Of a DNA stretch of 64,000 bases, positions 1 to 11,858 are shown in pieces. This stretch comes from Heliocidaris tuberculata. Lineage: Eukaryota; Echinodermata; Echinoidea; Camarodonta; Echinometridae. Position numbers and translations under genes: made by a program. How positions within the stretch are numbered: position 1 is the stretch's first letter; each line of letters starts with the position of its first letter. The stretch spans positions 12,871,968 through 12,935,967 of the forward strand of contig CM046847.1 of NCBI GenBank assembly GCA_025618425.1, written 5' to 3'. The notes below the pieces were generated by a model. The model saw only the letters and a list, made by a program, of their open reading frames with translations, made no database searches and was not told the origin of the DNA.

Positions 1-540
1 CTGTCGGACTGTTCCCATACCTCTTGTGTGTATAATCATTATTAACACCTTCACTAATGTATTCTATCTGTATAATATTAAAAATTTGGGCCTTTTGGTT
101 TAGCTGATATTCATTTTTTCCTACTGTGAATTGATAAAAGGAACAACGTGAGATGATTGCGTGGTTGAAATAATTAGCTTTCGTTTTCCTTTGAGGAGTG
201 ATTCATCGCAATACAATAATTATATTTCAAATATGAAATGAGAATATTTAAGTGATAAACTGTGTGTGATTACCAACCCGGTTAAGAGTAATGAAAAACG
301 AAACTGTAAAAGAGCTGACATATATATTTTCTGCGTTGCTCGTATAATCCATCCTTCAACAATGGAATAAATAAATCCCTATTTCTATGATAGGCCTATG
401 GATTTTATATAGTTTGGAGCGATGTTTTACACAGCTTCTATTTTAATTGCCTCCCATAGTATATACTTACAGTCAGTTCTCTATATCTTATGAATTTCAA
501 ATGCTATACCTTTGCATGCCTCTTTAAAAGCCTTGTATAT

Positions 541-1030
541 TTTCTCATGATAATGGGATGTTATGATTTTCATCGTTTCGATACAGAAATCATCCCTCAT
601 ACAAATATTTTACAGAAGTTGCAAAAATAAAGGTTACAAACGTAATAAATAAAAGCATGTTTTTATTACGTTTTTAACCTTTATTTTTGCAACTTCTGTA
701 AAATAAAAAAATTATAACATCCCATTATATCATGAGAAAAGCATGTTTTAAAAACATGCTTTTATTACGTTTTTAATATAGGTTTAATAAAGGTTAAAAA
801 CGTAATAAAAGCATGTTTTTAAAACATGCTTTTCTCATGATATAATGGGATGTTATAATTTTTTTATTTTACAGAAGTTGCAAAAATAAAGGTTAAAAAC
901 GTAATAAAAACATGCTTTTATTTATTACGTTTGTAACCTTTATTTTTGCAACTTCTGTAAAATATTTGTATGAGGGATGATTTCTATATCGAAACGATGA
1001 AAATTATAACATCCCATTATCATGAGAAAA
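541..1030. repeat. Long nested inverted repeat (fold-back element)
   Basis: The sequence from about 541 to 785 is repeated in reverse complement from about 786 to 1030. The outer arms share the motif TCATGATAATGGGATGTTAT and its complement. The middle arms share ACAGAAGTTGCAAAAATAAAGG. The innermost part repeats GTAATAAAAGCATGTTTT several times on both strands. Arms are nearly identical, and shorter palindromes sit inside the long one. This is seen directly. A fold-back or MITE-like transposon is the likely origin, but no target duplication was identified. Confidence 0.85.
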
Positions 1031-2199
1031 GCACTTGTCAGAAATGAGTTTTTACCTTTTATTTTTCGTCTTAAGTCTACTAATAAACTAAAGATATGTT
1101 AAAATCTAAACTATTTTGTTATCTATCAACTAGGGGGAAAAGAGATTATTAGAATTTTGAACGTTACTATAATTTTGGACATTACAGGCCAAATGTACAA
1201 GGGCTTTAAAGCTGACTGGGTGATATCACTGACTCAGTCGGCGATATGACTGTTTCAGAGGCTCGAGGTGCACATAGGTGGCGCTGTTTTACATGTGTTA
1301 ATCTCTCAGTTCTCCTTCTCCTTTCTCTCTTTCTCTCCTTCTCTCACTAGCATACGAGGGAACTTAATTTTTTTTAGTATTCAAAGATATAATACCATAT
1401 TCTTTAAAACGAGCGGGTTTAAAAACTAGACTTTAGCTGACAGCCCTATTGTTATGTATCATTTTTATAGTGGTTTGGTCTTTAAAAATTATTGATCTGG
1501 GTGCGTACACCTAAATTATTTTGTTTATAAGAAATCCGTTAGTCTGCTTTGCACTCTATTACGACATCAACGCGTATTTGGTTTCCTAAATAGGAGATAC
1601 GTAAGTGGCAGAACTGTCAGAAAAAAAAATTCGCATCTTCTGATTACTGCTCCCCAACATGGTGAAAATGAAGAAAATGCTCCTCCTTAGGTGTCATGGT
1701 TTTAAGGTCCTTCTTTTTTTTTCTTGGGGGGGGGGGGGGTCTGGGGATAAGCCAATAGCATTAAATTAAAGGGGGCTGCGATACATTTTTAAAAATATAT
1801 AAAAGTAAGGGGACCCAACTTCTTCTGTTTTTAGGCCTAACCTTGTCAAATGGATTGGGATGTACCTAAATCTAAGAAGATTTGATAAAGAAAATTCAAA
1901 ATTTTCAAAACTATTCTATCACATAATTGCAGAATTGACATTGACATTCGACCTATTAGAAGACTGCACTGCAAATGCACCTGACAAAGTTTCTCAATTT
2001 TTTGCTGCGCGCGCATCCTGTTGACGTAGAGGCAAGCGCGAATCATATTTTACAATGCGCATGCGTGCAGCTCTGGTAACCACCAGTAGATTTTTCACTT
2101 TTATAATAATCTCTATTAATGTCTTTTGCGCAGATAGCGATTCGGGAGTAATTGAGCGATTTTAGCAAATTCTTTCGGAATTATTCTGATATTTTAGAA
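1031..2199. other. Non-coding stretch upstream of the first gene
   Basis: I see no convincing exon here. It contains a CT-rich run at about 1315-1345, a poly-G run at about 1726-1738 and ordinary AT-rich sequence. The promoter of the gene beginning at 2200 should lie in or upstream of this stretch, but no clear TATA or initiator element could be fixed from the sequence alone. Confidence 0.4.
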
Positions 2200-2334
2200 A
2201 TGGGGTCTGTGAAATCTAAACCCCGATCTTTGCCTTCAGATGATGAAGTTGGAGATCATGACAGCTGCCAAACTAAGGAAACCAAGACCTGTTGTTGGAC
2301 AGGAATCAGAAAATTATTCTCCAAGAGCAAACGG
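2200..2334 (+). CDS. First coding exon of the unrecognised gene (lipid-anchor-like N terminus)
   Basis: This 45-codon exon starts MGSVKSKPRS. Gly2, Ser6 and the flanking lysines match the N-myristoyltransferase consensus and resemble the start of Src-family kinases. Near its end two adjacent cysteines (TKTCCWTG) precede RKLFSKSKR, a basic stretch that could sit on an acidic membrane. The donor is CGG|GTAAGA at 2335. An open frame extends upstream to 2152 with no ATG, which supports 2200 as the start. Membrane targeting is an inference from motif only. Confidence 0.6.
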
Positions 2335-3369
2335 GTAAGAGAAAATGTTTGAAGAATCTCCCCTTTTAAGTTTATACCTAACTGTCGTATCCAGCATAGG
2401 ATGGGGCCGTAGCACCCCCCCCCCTCGTTTCAAGGCCCAGAAAAACATGGAATTTTCTTTTTTTGATACATCAATGATCTTGCAATACATACTGACCATC
2501 CATCATAAATTCATATTTTGTTTCTGTCAGAGAATTACCCATTACAATGAAGAATGCCACCGCCGAAATAAAAGATTCGATTTACGTTTTCAGAACATAG
2601 TTTTGATTATAATACTCAGTCTGCTAATCAGTGTGAGCCATGTAGTGAGAATTTGATTTTGCTTTCGAATCAAAAGTAGGACAAGTCTGGAGTGAATTAC
2701 ATTTTCAGGTGATTTAGACATGTTGAATTGGAGAGAGTGTTTATGTAGCTATTTGTAACATAACATTATAATATAATTATATTTTTTGATCGTAAAGAGA
2801 AACTTTGTCAGAATTTTTGGAAAAATGGAAGAGAGAGAGTGTGTGTGGGGGGGGGGGGGGGAGGGGGGGGGCGGAGGAGGTATAGGGGAGGAATGAGTAC
2901 GCCAGAGGCGTATCCAAAACTTGATAGGGGTATTCAAGGTGGGGGCGGAATGTGCATATAGGATATAGAACACAGTCCCGCGTGCTGCAGATCCATTACA
3001 ATTTGTAGATTTTTTTTCTCAGCCTCTAAACATGGGGGGGGGGGGGGACGTATTCGCACTTTCTCTGTTGTTTATCTGCATGCTCTTCATCTAAAATGTA
3101 GACTCATCTTTACAGTGTAGAATAAACTGAAGTCTTATAGTAAGCTTAAACCTTCAAACTTATTTTCAGCATCTGGGTTGTTTGACCAAACAAAAAGAAG
3201 TCTCGTAGACATGCTATAGTAGTTCATTCACTTGACTATCAATCGAAGGGTTGTGGGTTCGAATCCCTCCCCAGCGCTAACGTCTTTAGCAAGACATTAC
3301 TCCACATTTGACACTCCCCACCCAGGTGTAAATGGGTATGCCTAAGAGCAGCGCTACATGTTTAGGCAG

Positions 3370-3418
<49 letters not shown>

Positions 3419-3580
3419 AAAACTGCTAAAAGCGTTTGTAATGCATTGTGGCCAATTTATATATATATATACACTGATTATTTCCTACGTTAGGGGGAAT
3501 CCTATCAATGCGGTTTATTTCTATTGTGACGGAATAAACCGCATTGATAGGATTCCCCCTAACGTAGGAAATAATCAGTG

Positions 3581-3635
<55 letters not shown>

Positions 3636-3636
3636 T

Positions 3637-3687
<51 letters not shown>

Positions 3688-5963
3688 TATATACGGATTA
3701 ATAATAAACTGTAAAGTCCCTTGAGCGGTTACTTAACGGAAAGTCACTACTTTGTTTAGGTTGAAATCCCTGTAAGGAATTCCTCGATTCCATAAGAATC
3801 GCGAATTAGCTTCTGTGTGAATATAATCACTAGAATCGATCATAATGTATTATATTCTACTATATACATGCTTATCATATTATAATGTTATCATCCATCA
3901 TAATTATTTTAGCCCAAGTCTATGGCATTGCATGTGATGGAGGACGATATCAACAGTAATGACATCGACGATGAAATCAACTTCAACCTTGTAAACGACT
4001 CCGGCAAGTTATCTTCAGCCACTGCCATCGAGCCCAGGGCAATCCACAAATCTTCTAATACTCCTGCTATACTTGGACAGGAGTGGGAACTTGCCTCAGT
4101 GCCAGCTCTGAGCAGTAAGGTCGAGGACGAGCTACCTTCTACGTCCTATCCGAAGGACGTGAGGGTTTCCTCCCAGTGCTTCCTCTCCTACCGTAAGTTT
4201 AATGTTGAATTTGAAGGAAAAAAGTGTAAAAAACTGCGCGTTAACTATACGTTGTTTTTAATAATAAACAACACTCTATAATATTATTTTAAAGGATATC
4301 AATCCTATTCGTTTTCACTATCTTGCTTTTGTATAGTGTTATCAAAAAGGAAGACAAATATTTACGATGTGAGAAAAAAAAATCAAATTTTCCTTGTGCT
4401 TATTACGGATCTTATATGCTTATGTATTCTACTGCTTTGACATGTGTAAAGTATCTGTGAAAATAATATATGAGATAAAGTGTTTATTCTGAACAACAGG
4501 ACAAGATATTTCAGATAATTTTGATGATAATGTTTTTAAAAAATAACAATATAAACTAAATAGAAGAGAAGCATAATAGAATGAAGTGAGAAAAGGAAGC
4601 ATAAAGAATTTCACTTTTATTTCTAGCCCAGTCTTTTCAAGTAATAATGCATGCAAACGTATAGATATGAGGTACTCGCCTTCTTTCATTTTCTCTGACA
4701 ATAGATTTCATGTTTGTTTGTACCATTCGTCTTGTTTGTACTGTTTATATAATGTCTCTACCATTTATATTGTAAAAGCACTGTAAATGTGAAATATAAA
4801 ACAATAAACTGAAACTGAAAATTAAAACTGTATGAGAAAAAAAAGAAGACATTCTTAGAGGAGAAATATATTGATCCACATGCATATTTGAAATCGGTAT
4901 TTTCGATTTGCTCATGAAAGATCGATTCGTCAACGATGAGGAGAATGATGAGGAATCGGTGTCATCCGACGTCGAGTACGGGGACGAGGATGATGATGAT
5001 GCAGATGTCGAGTCCAACGCTGATGACGATGAGACTTCAGTCTTTGGCCTTGTGTATTCTGAGGCGGAATGTAAGTATTCTGAGAAGAGAAAATGGTTCA
5101 AGAGAAGAAGGATGGTGGGGTGTATGGCAATGGTTAGTGTACTGAGTAGGAAAGATGAGAGGTAAAGGACCAAGTATACATTAGAGATAGGATTTACAAT
5201 ATGGAATTAAAGAGATGGAGAATTAAAAGAAGTAAACGGTAAATAAAATATTTGATGGGCTAGATCTAAAAGACAGAGAGAGAGAGAGAGAGAGAATTAG
5301 AAAGGGAACAAAATAAAACTAGAAGAAGAAAGAGGAAAGAGAGAAAGGGGGGGGGGGGAGATAATTATATTTGGTGACTAAGTTATATGTTTTCTTAAAT
5401 ATGAATCATTTATCTTGTTGAACTAAGAAGTTTAAATACATTATCGTTTAGTTAATTCTACTAGTATTCTTGTTTGATATTTTCCCAATAACCAGACACC
5501 GACAATGAGTGTAGTGTTGATCAGGAGGAGGAGATCAACGAATCAGGGGCAGAGTCCATTGAGAATGAGACCAGCTCAGTGATTGACCAGACAGTAATGG
5601 TCAAGAGCTATGATCCTGACCAGATGATCAAGGTCAAGATCATTAATAAGACAGGTGAGCCATTGTGTCGTCATAGATTTTTTTTTTTTTTTTTTTTTTT
5701 TTGTCGCGAGGAAGATTATCATTTCTACATTTCTACAACTTAGTTATAAATCATGCACAGTAAAAACGCTGTTTCAAAAGGTTTTTGAAAACTTATACAA
5801 CCTGTTTAATATTTAAACAAATTGTTTACAATATGAACTGTACAACGGGTTGTTCACTTTGCATTTTTATACAGCGTTTTCTCTGTGTGATTAAAAAGAT
5901 CAATTCAGTGACCCGCCATTGCTTATATATATATATATATCTCTCTCTCTCTCTATATATATA

Positions 5964-6014
<51 letters not shown>

Positions 6015-6327
6015 CTATCGCTATTTTTTTTTCTTTGTTTCTCCCCTCTCCCCCTCCCCCCCCCCCCCTCTCTCTCTCTCTCTCTAGTCTCTCTCATTTA
6101 CCACTCATTCAGTATAACTCACTATTTATTATACCATCTAATCAATTATGTGATTCTACACTGAAACGCCTTGTATTATAGCAAATATTCATACTTCTCA
6201 AGATCCTTACTGTATAATATTAATGAGACCTTTATAACTTTTTTCAAATCAGAGCCCCATTAATGTGTCGATGATCATAACGAGTGTTTGTGTATAATAA
6301 CAATAAGGTCGTTGTGGCCACGATGGT

Positions 6328-6364
<37 letters not shown>

Positions 6365-6821
6365 TTGATTTCACCAATGCCTTCAATATTAACAAATTTA
6401 AGTTGACATTGTATACCTCATGTTATGAGTATTAACTCTACTCATTAATTCGGTTTCGTTAACTAAATGTGTAGATACCAGCATATTTCTGTCTAGCGGC
6501 CCATCAGAGGGCAATGACGTCACCAGTGAGGATGAGGTAATGTCACAGGATGATGACGGTTGGATTGATGAGATCGAGGTCATGTTCGTGATCTCCCTGA
6601 TCTGGACCTTCATCCGCAATGCCTTCTATGGAGTCTACCAGGCCGGCCACCAGTTAATCCACGATATCATGAAGGAGGAGGAGGAGAAGGAGGAGGAGGA
6701 GGATAAGGATGAAATGGACATCGAGGTGGAAGGAGAAGTGGTCGTCTTTGGGGAAACAGGGGATCGTTCTCATTCAGGTTTGTTAATTATTGAGCGATAG
6801 AAGAAAGAGAGGAATTGGAGG

Positions 6822-6854
<33 letters not shown>

Positions 6855-9800
6855 AAGAAGAAGAAGAAGAAGAAGAAGGGACAGATGGAAAAGATTGGAA
6901 GGAAAAGGAATAAGAGGGGAGGAGAGGAGAGGACGAAGAAAAAGCAAAAAGAAAAAATACAGAAAGAAAATAGGAATGAACTGTAAGAAAATGTTCGGAA
7001 TATGTGATTGAAAGTGGGCTGTTATTATGGGTAGAATAATCAAATGTAAACAAAAGGGGAAAAAAGAAGAAAATGTGCCATAAAGATATAAAAAAATAAT
7101 ACATCTATACTCTATCATGAACCATAAGAGAAATGATTCAATCAAAAATATAGATATCCATTATTAATTATTCTATAAATCAATTACAAACAATAAATTA
7201 AACCGGTGCACTTCTATTCATTTTAAATAAATCTATCCCCTCATTCAGTAATGAGTTCAAACTATCATTTGAATCAGGCCACAGAGAAAGATATTCTTAC
7301 TTTCCATCCAACTTCTGGGCTTTCATCCGCAACGCCTACAATGCCGGGCTGCAGTTCGTCCATGATATCGTGATGGGGCAGGAGGGGGATGAGACGGACG
7401 TCGACCAGGGATGGACCACGGTCGGTACAGAGGAAACGGGAGATTGTATACCATCAGGTTGGGACAAAATATATAAAAGAAGGGAATGAAATAATGGATT
7501 CATTAGCGTTTTTAATAAAGGCAGAGGCGTCATAATATAGGAGTTGTTATAACTCAAATATTTAAAAAAAAAAAAAAAAAATCATCAAGAAAGGCCAGAA
7601 TTAAAACGAGAAATGGAACAGAAATCTCCAATGATTAAAATTGTTATTCAAACTTATCAGTTATTATGCTATTATACTATATTAATCAATTATTAAATCA
7701 AAGAGCCAATTAAGTTTTTTGTAGATCTTCATAATATTTATAACCTTAAGGTATTCCATATGTTTATCAATCAGGTCGCCCATGGAGATATTCAGATTTT
7801 GCAGCCAATTACTGGGCCCTCATCCACGACATCAAATCCGGCGTCTCTCAGTTCTTCTATGATATCGTGAAGGAGGTGGAGGGAGTCGTGGTTGGTACTG
7901 CGGAAGCAGGAGCTCTTACTCCCCATCAAGGTTGGTTGGAAAGATGAATGGAAGGAGAAGGAGGAGGAGGAGGAGGAGGAGAAGAAGAAGAAACAGAAGA
8001 AGAAGAAAAGGAAGAAGAAAAGAAGAAGAAAAGAAGAAAAAGAAGAAGGTGATGATGATGATGATGATGATCAAGAACAGGAACAAGAACAAGAAGAAGA
8101 ACTAGAAGAATAACAAGAAGAACAAGAAGAACAAGAACAAGAACAAGAACAAGAAGAATAAGAACAAGATCAAGAACAAGAAAAGAAAAACAAGAATAAG
8201 AAGGAAATGAATGATAAAAAAAATAGTAATCGATGTTTGTAATTGATTAAAGAATGCGGTTCGTTAACGGTCGGGGGCGGGGATAATTGATTTTAAAAGT
8301 CTCACTAAGGAGCAGATTGTAAACTCAGTCAACATATTTTATTGAGCAGTTTGGATTCAACCAATATTATCCAGACTGTCTTGTTCAACTACTGATTTCA
8401 ATTTGATATTTCAATCAGATCACCCGGAGGTCGATTTCGAATCTGATGATGAAACTGACATCGAAACAGATCCTGATCAACCATCGACCTCTTACAGGCG
8501 TGACAAGAATACCACCTTCGACTTCGCTGCCTTGAGTGAGTAGTTCTAGGGAAAATCTTGGCTATCCCAAATCATATGGTGTAAACGTGATCTGGTGATA
8601 AAATAGAAGTTCTGATTTCACCAAGTTTATGTTGGGGAGGGGGCGGATCCAAGATTTTAAAAGGGGAGTCACAATCCAATGAATTTTTTGACAAGAAAAC
8701 AAAAACAAAATACAAATAAGCAAACAAACATAGAAGGTCATCACATTTTTCTGGACATGGAAAATAAACATCAACTTTGATTAACAGATTCTATAACAAA
8801 TTAACAGTTTTTTCCTCTGATCCTCCAAAGGATTTCTCCTGGACAGTGATGATGATGATGATGATGATGAATGGTAAACCAGCGCCCAGGGCCGGGAGTT
8901 GGGACGAGGATGACTGCATTGATCAGATCATACAACTCTCACTGAGACAATCCTTTGGCTTGTGTTGCTATGGTGAAACAAAGATTGCGACCTTACCTAT
9001 CACCGGTAATCCTTCTTCTTCTTCTTCTTCTTCTTAACTCCTTTTCTCTCCCTTTTCTATTGGTCATCATGACCATAATACTTCAATAACTGGCTTTGAA
9101 TAGTTAAAGAGAAGTCATGGTGTTTATTGTGGTGATTCGACTAGGTGGCGAATACGGAAGTTATTGTAGACTTTGATTATGAGGGTGGTTTTTGTCATCG
9201 GCTATCCTTGCAGTTATTTCGTTGTTAACACATTCCTGATAAAATCATCATCAAATTCGTCCGATTTACTCTACAGAAAAATGATACATGTATACAGGCC
9301 TATTTGTTGTGATAAATTATTGAAGCAGCATACGCAAGGTATCAAATTGATTATGAGCTGAATTAAAAATAATTTGAACATTAGTGAAACGCTTTTCCCT
9401 TTTATCATTTTATTCAAACAATGAAATAGCAACATGAGCGAACTGCAATCATCACCAGCCACCTATATAGGCTACATCGCAAGACGGTGTTTTCCCGCCA
9501 AATCCCGATGAAGAGCCGCTCCATGATGAGAGACAATGCATGAATGGAGTAAGAAATGACGCGGTGATGATAGTGATGTCTTCATCGTGATCTCTTGCAA
9601 TGGCGGAATAAAGATGAAAATTTAAATTTCTCATGGTGAGCAGTTTTTCTTATACCTTGATTTATTTTAAACCTTCCTTCATGAAAACCCAAAGAACTCG
9701 AGAGTGGATGAAATAATCTATAAAGACATGCTTAATGCATTTCACCTACTTTATCACAGTTCTTTTTTTTTTTTAACACAATATGTTTGAGAATACACCT

Positions 9801-10005
9801 TCATATCTCAAGACATAATAGGTTAAATGATTAAAACGAAATTGATCAAAATGAAATTGATCAATGCGTGTTTAATCCCGTTTTGTCTTGTTCTACAGTA
9901 AACCGAAGCAGCTACATGAGCAAGGCCTACAATACCCGTCATCACCGCAAATATTCTGCCAAGACAGATTTCACTTCCAATTCTTTAGCAAAAGATCTGG
10001 GCTAA
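2200..10005 (+). CDS. Unrecognised acidic protein, myristoylation-type start, triplicated exon motif
   Basis: I do not recognise this gene. Coding exons inferred from frame, GT-AG sites and phase are 2200-2334, 3913-4192, 4921-5070, 5496-5654, 6475-6777, 7278-7457, 7775-7930 and 8419-8535. They are followed either by 8831-8877 (stop; 508 aa in total) or by 8883-9005 plus 9899-10005 (stop; 569 aa). Exon 1 is in phase 0. Every later junction is phase 1, so exons 3 to 8 can each be skipped or duplicated without a frameshift. The start at 2200 has a good context (gaaATGG). The protein begins MGSVKSKPRS, like an N-myristoylation signal with a basic patch. It then has TKTCCW followed by a Lys/Arg cluster, a possible palmitoylation plus basic membrane-binding region. 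The middle is strongly acidic with Asp/Glu runs. Exons 5-7 carry related helical segments. No signal peptide, clear transmembrane segment or catalytic motif is visible. Expression and the exact 3' end are not proven. Confidence 0.6.
3205..3370 (+). mobile_element. tRNA-derived SINE fragment in intron 1 of the unrecognised gene
   Basis: A B-box-like GGTTCGAATCC lies at 3256-3266, preceded about 40 bp upstream by an A-box-like TAGTAGTTCATTC. The body contains CCCAGGTGTAAATGGGTA (about 3321-3340), which recurs near 35035 and, on the other strand, near 45285. It ends in a (TA)n run. The shared body motif supports one SINE family with at least three copies in the window. Confidence 0.65.
3371..3415. 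repeat. (TA)n microsatellite
   Basis: An uninterrupted TA dinucleotide run directly follows the SINE fragment and may be its tail. Confidence 0.9.
3469..3584. repeat. Short palindromic MITE with about 50-bp arms
   Basis: The arm around 3469-3520 (containing CGTTAGGGGGAATCCTATCA) reappears in reverse complement around 3531-3584, with a spacer of about 10 bp. The arms are essentially perfect. It is flanked on both sides by TA dinucleotide runs, which fits insertion into TA repeats. No ORF is inside. Confidence 0.85.
3584..3685. repeat. (TA)n-(TG)n compound microsatellite
   Basis: A TA run passes into a long, slightly interrupted GT/TG run ending near 3685, in intron 1 of the gene at 2200-10005. 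Confidence 0.9.
5265..5365. repeat. (GA)n / poly-G low-complexity tract
   Basis: A GA dinucleotide run at about 5275-5294 is followed by purine-rich sequence and a run of G. It lies in an intron of the unrecognised gene. Confidence 0.75.
5923..6086. repeat. (TA)n/(TC)n compound microsatellite
   Basis: Alternating TA and TC dinucleotide runs end in a C-rich and TC run. Long open frames across this stretch on both strands are artefacts of dinucleotide repetition and are not genes. Confidence 0.85.
6475..7930 (+). CDS. Three consecutive same-phase exons with a repeated helix-like motif
   Basis: Exons 6475-6777, 7278-7457 and 7775-7930 are all phase 1 at both ends. Each encodes a related segment: IWTFIRNAF..GHQLIHDIM, FWAFIRNAY..GLQFVHDIV, and YWALIHDI..VSQFFYDIV. 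Each is followed by an acidic or glycine-rich stretch (for example VVFGETGD, TVGTEETGD, VVGTAEAGA). Shared positions are an aromatic, Trp, Ile, Gly, Gln and Asp-Ile. This is direct evidence of exon duplication. The aromatic and basic spacing suggests short amphipathic helices. Their function is unknown. Confidence 0.65.
6823..6880. repeat. (AGA)n microsatellite
   Basis: An AGA/GAA trinucleotide run lies in the intron just after the exon ending at 6777. The open frames here (poly-Arg, poly-Ser, poly-Leu) are repeat artefacts. Confidence 0.9.
7955..8200. repeat. GAA/GAT/CAAGAA low-complexity tract
   Basis: Purine-rich trinucleotide and hexanucleotide runs (GGA, GAA, GAT, then CAAGAA) fill the intron between the exons ending at 7930 and starting at 8419. 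Confidence 0.85.
8831..9005 (+). CDS. Alternative 3' exons of the unrecognised gene
   Basis: The exon 8 donor at 8536 leaves phase 1. The acceptor at 8830 has a strong pyrimidine tract and yields an Asp-run tail ending DDDEW with a stop at 8875-8877. A second in-phase acceptor, AG at 8881-8882, yields a 123-bp exon to 9005 encoding TPRAGSWDEDDCIDQ and onward. That exon ends in phase 1 and joins the exon at 9899. The second acceptor lacks its own pyrimidine tract. Which is used cannot be decided here. Confidence 0.4.
9899..10005 (+). CDS. Possible terminal exon of the unrecognised gene
   Basis: It is preceded by an excellent acceptor (pyrimidine tract TTTTGTCTTGTTCTACAG). In phase 1 it encodes V-NRSSYMSKAYNTRHHRKY and a short tail, then stops at 10003-10005. 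It is basic, unlike the acidic upstream exons. It fits only the longer splice form through 8883-9005. Confidence 0.4.
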
Positions 10006-11812
10006 AAGCATGGAACACTTGGCACGAAAGCGTCTACAGAAAACTAAAGACAATTCAGTGCGGTCGATGAAGCCATCTACCATTTCCAGCGCATGGATTT
10101 ATAAGTCGAGTTGAAATGGTGTTTTCTTGACAGTGTTTCGTTCAACATATATACACACGTGCAAAAAAACCCTCCAAAGTTGGCCGGAGACAAAATTTTA
10201 TAACCAGGGAGGTGGTCTAACCTTTAACATACTATGTATAAACCTGGATCATGAGGAAACAAATTGTGGTGCAGCCCGCCACCTATCAGAGGGAAATTTA
10301 GAATCCTTAACAAGGGAGATCCAGGATTTTTTTTTTTTTTTTTTTTTTTAAGGGGGTGTAATTCCGAAAATAGGGTCGAAATTTTAAAGGGGGCACAAGA
10401 AGACAATTAGAAGGAGAAAAGTGTTTTAAAGGTATGACACATTGAATCTTAAAGGGGCATGCATGGGCCGGTGTGCCCCCTCCCTAAATCCGTCACTGCC
10501 TATGAAGGTCATGGACCAGTTTTCATGAGAGTCTTCCTAATTAGATGTTAACTGAGTTGAGATCTAACAATCAGAGCGGGAGCGAAGAGATCAAGACGTG
10601 CAAATAACTCACGAGTGAACATCCGATAAGCTAAGAAGCGAAGATGACATTGCACAAGGAGAGGAAAATAATTATAGAGAGGGAAAATTCTACAAGAATT
10701 TAAAATAGTGAAGACTCTAAAAATCCAGAAGTCGATTCCTTCAAGTGGGTTGTAAACAAAAATTAAAACCTCTTTGAAAGGAAACGAAGCGAATATAAAT
10801 TTTATGGTGTTGCACGACAGTGTGAACATTTCAACAATGCATCAAGGGCCAAAAGGTCATCATCGTGCATTTCAAGTGACAGAAAGAAAGCACAGAATCA
10901 TCCTTGCTGCTGTCAGATAAAAAGCCCCAATCTTTCTCGGATGACAGGAAAGTTTTTGAAGAAAACAAGTATCAGATTGAGTCACAATGGAAATGAAGGA
11001 GAAGACAACTGATTAAAACATTTGATGAAACCATACTGTAAAGGAGGAAATTAACGGAGCCAATTAAACACTGAGAAGACACCAAATGATGTAAAGAAAA
11101 TAACAACAACAATAACAATGCCCAAAATGAATCAAAAGCAAACTGAAGAGTTCACTCATCAAATAATTGCCACATCTTTGATGGCAAGAAAACAAGAGCA
11201 ATAAATTCTGAAAAACTTCAAAACTAAAGTTTGATGTGGATGGTGTTTTTTTAATAACCATTTAAGTTAAAGGTATATAAAAGAAACATTGACTTTTTAA
11301 TGCGAAGAAATTTGATTTAGATGTTTCCTTTTGCACTTTAATCGAAAAATGGTGTGAATGAATTGATGGAGGGTATATTTATCATTACGATGAGAGCGAG
11401 ATAGATAGATAGAATGATAGATATAGATGAGGACAGGGAGGAAGGGAGAGAGGTGGAGAGAGAGAGAGAGAGAAAGAGAGGATGTATACACTCGCAGATG
11501 CATGATTTAATAGGATAATCTTAATTATAGAAACAAAATTTAGAGGAGCAGTATCTTTTAAGTTTCGTTGGTACAGAGCTAAATAGGCTATAAGCCTACG
11601 GGTATTCAGTTATTCTTATTTATAGCATCTGGTATCGGTCAAAACTATGTGTTCACTGATATCTATCTATCTTTCTTTGTACAGCAGATTCTATTTATGA
11701 AGGACATAAATGTTGCTTCTTACTTATCATTACTACTACCCACTGGCGTAGACAGGTCCTCATAAGTGGGGGGGGGGGGTATGATTTTTCTCATGGACCA
11801 CATATATATATG

Positions 11813-11858
<46 letters not shown>

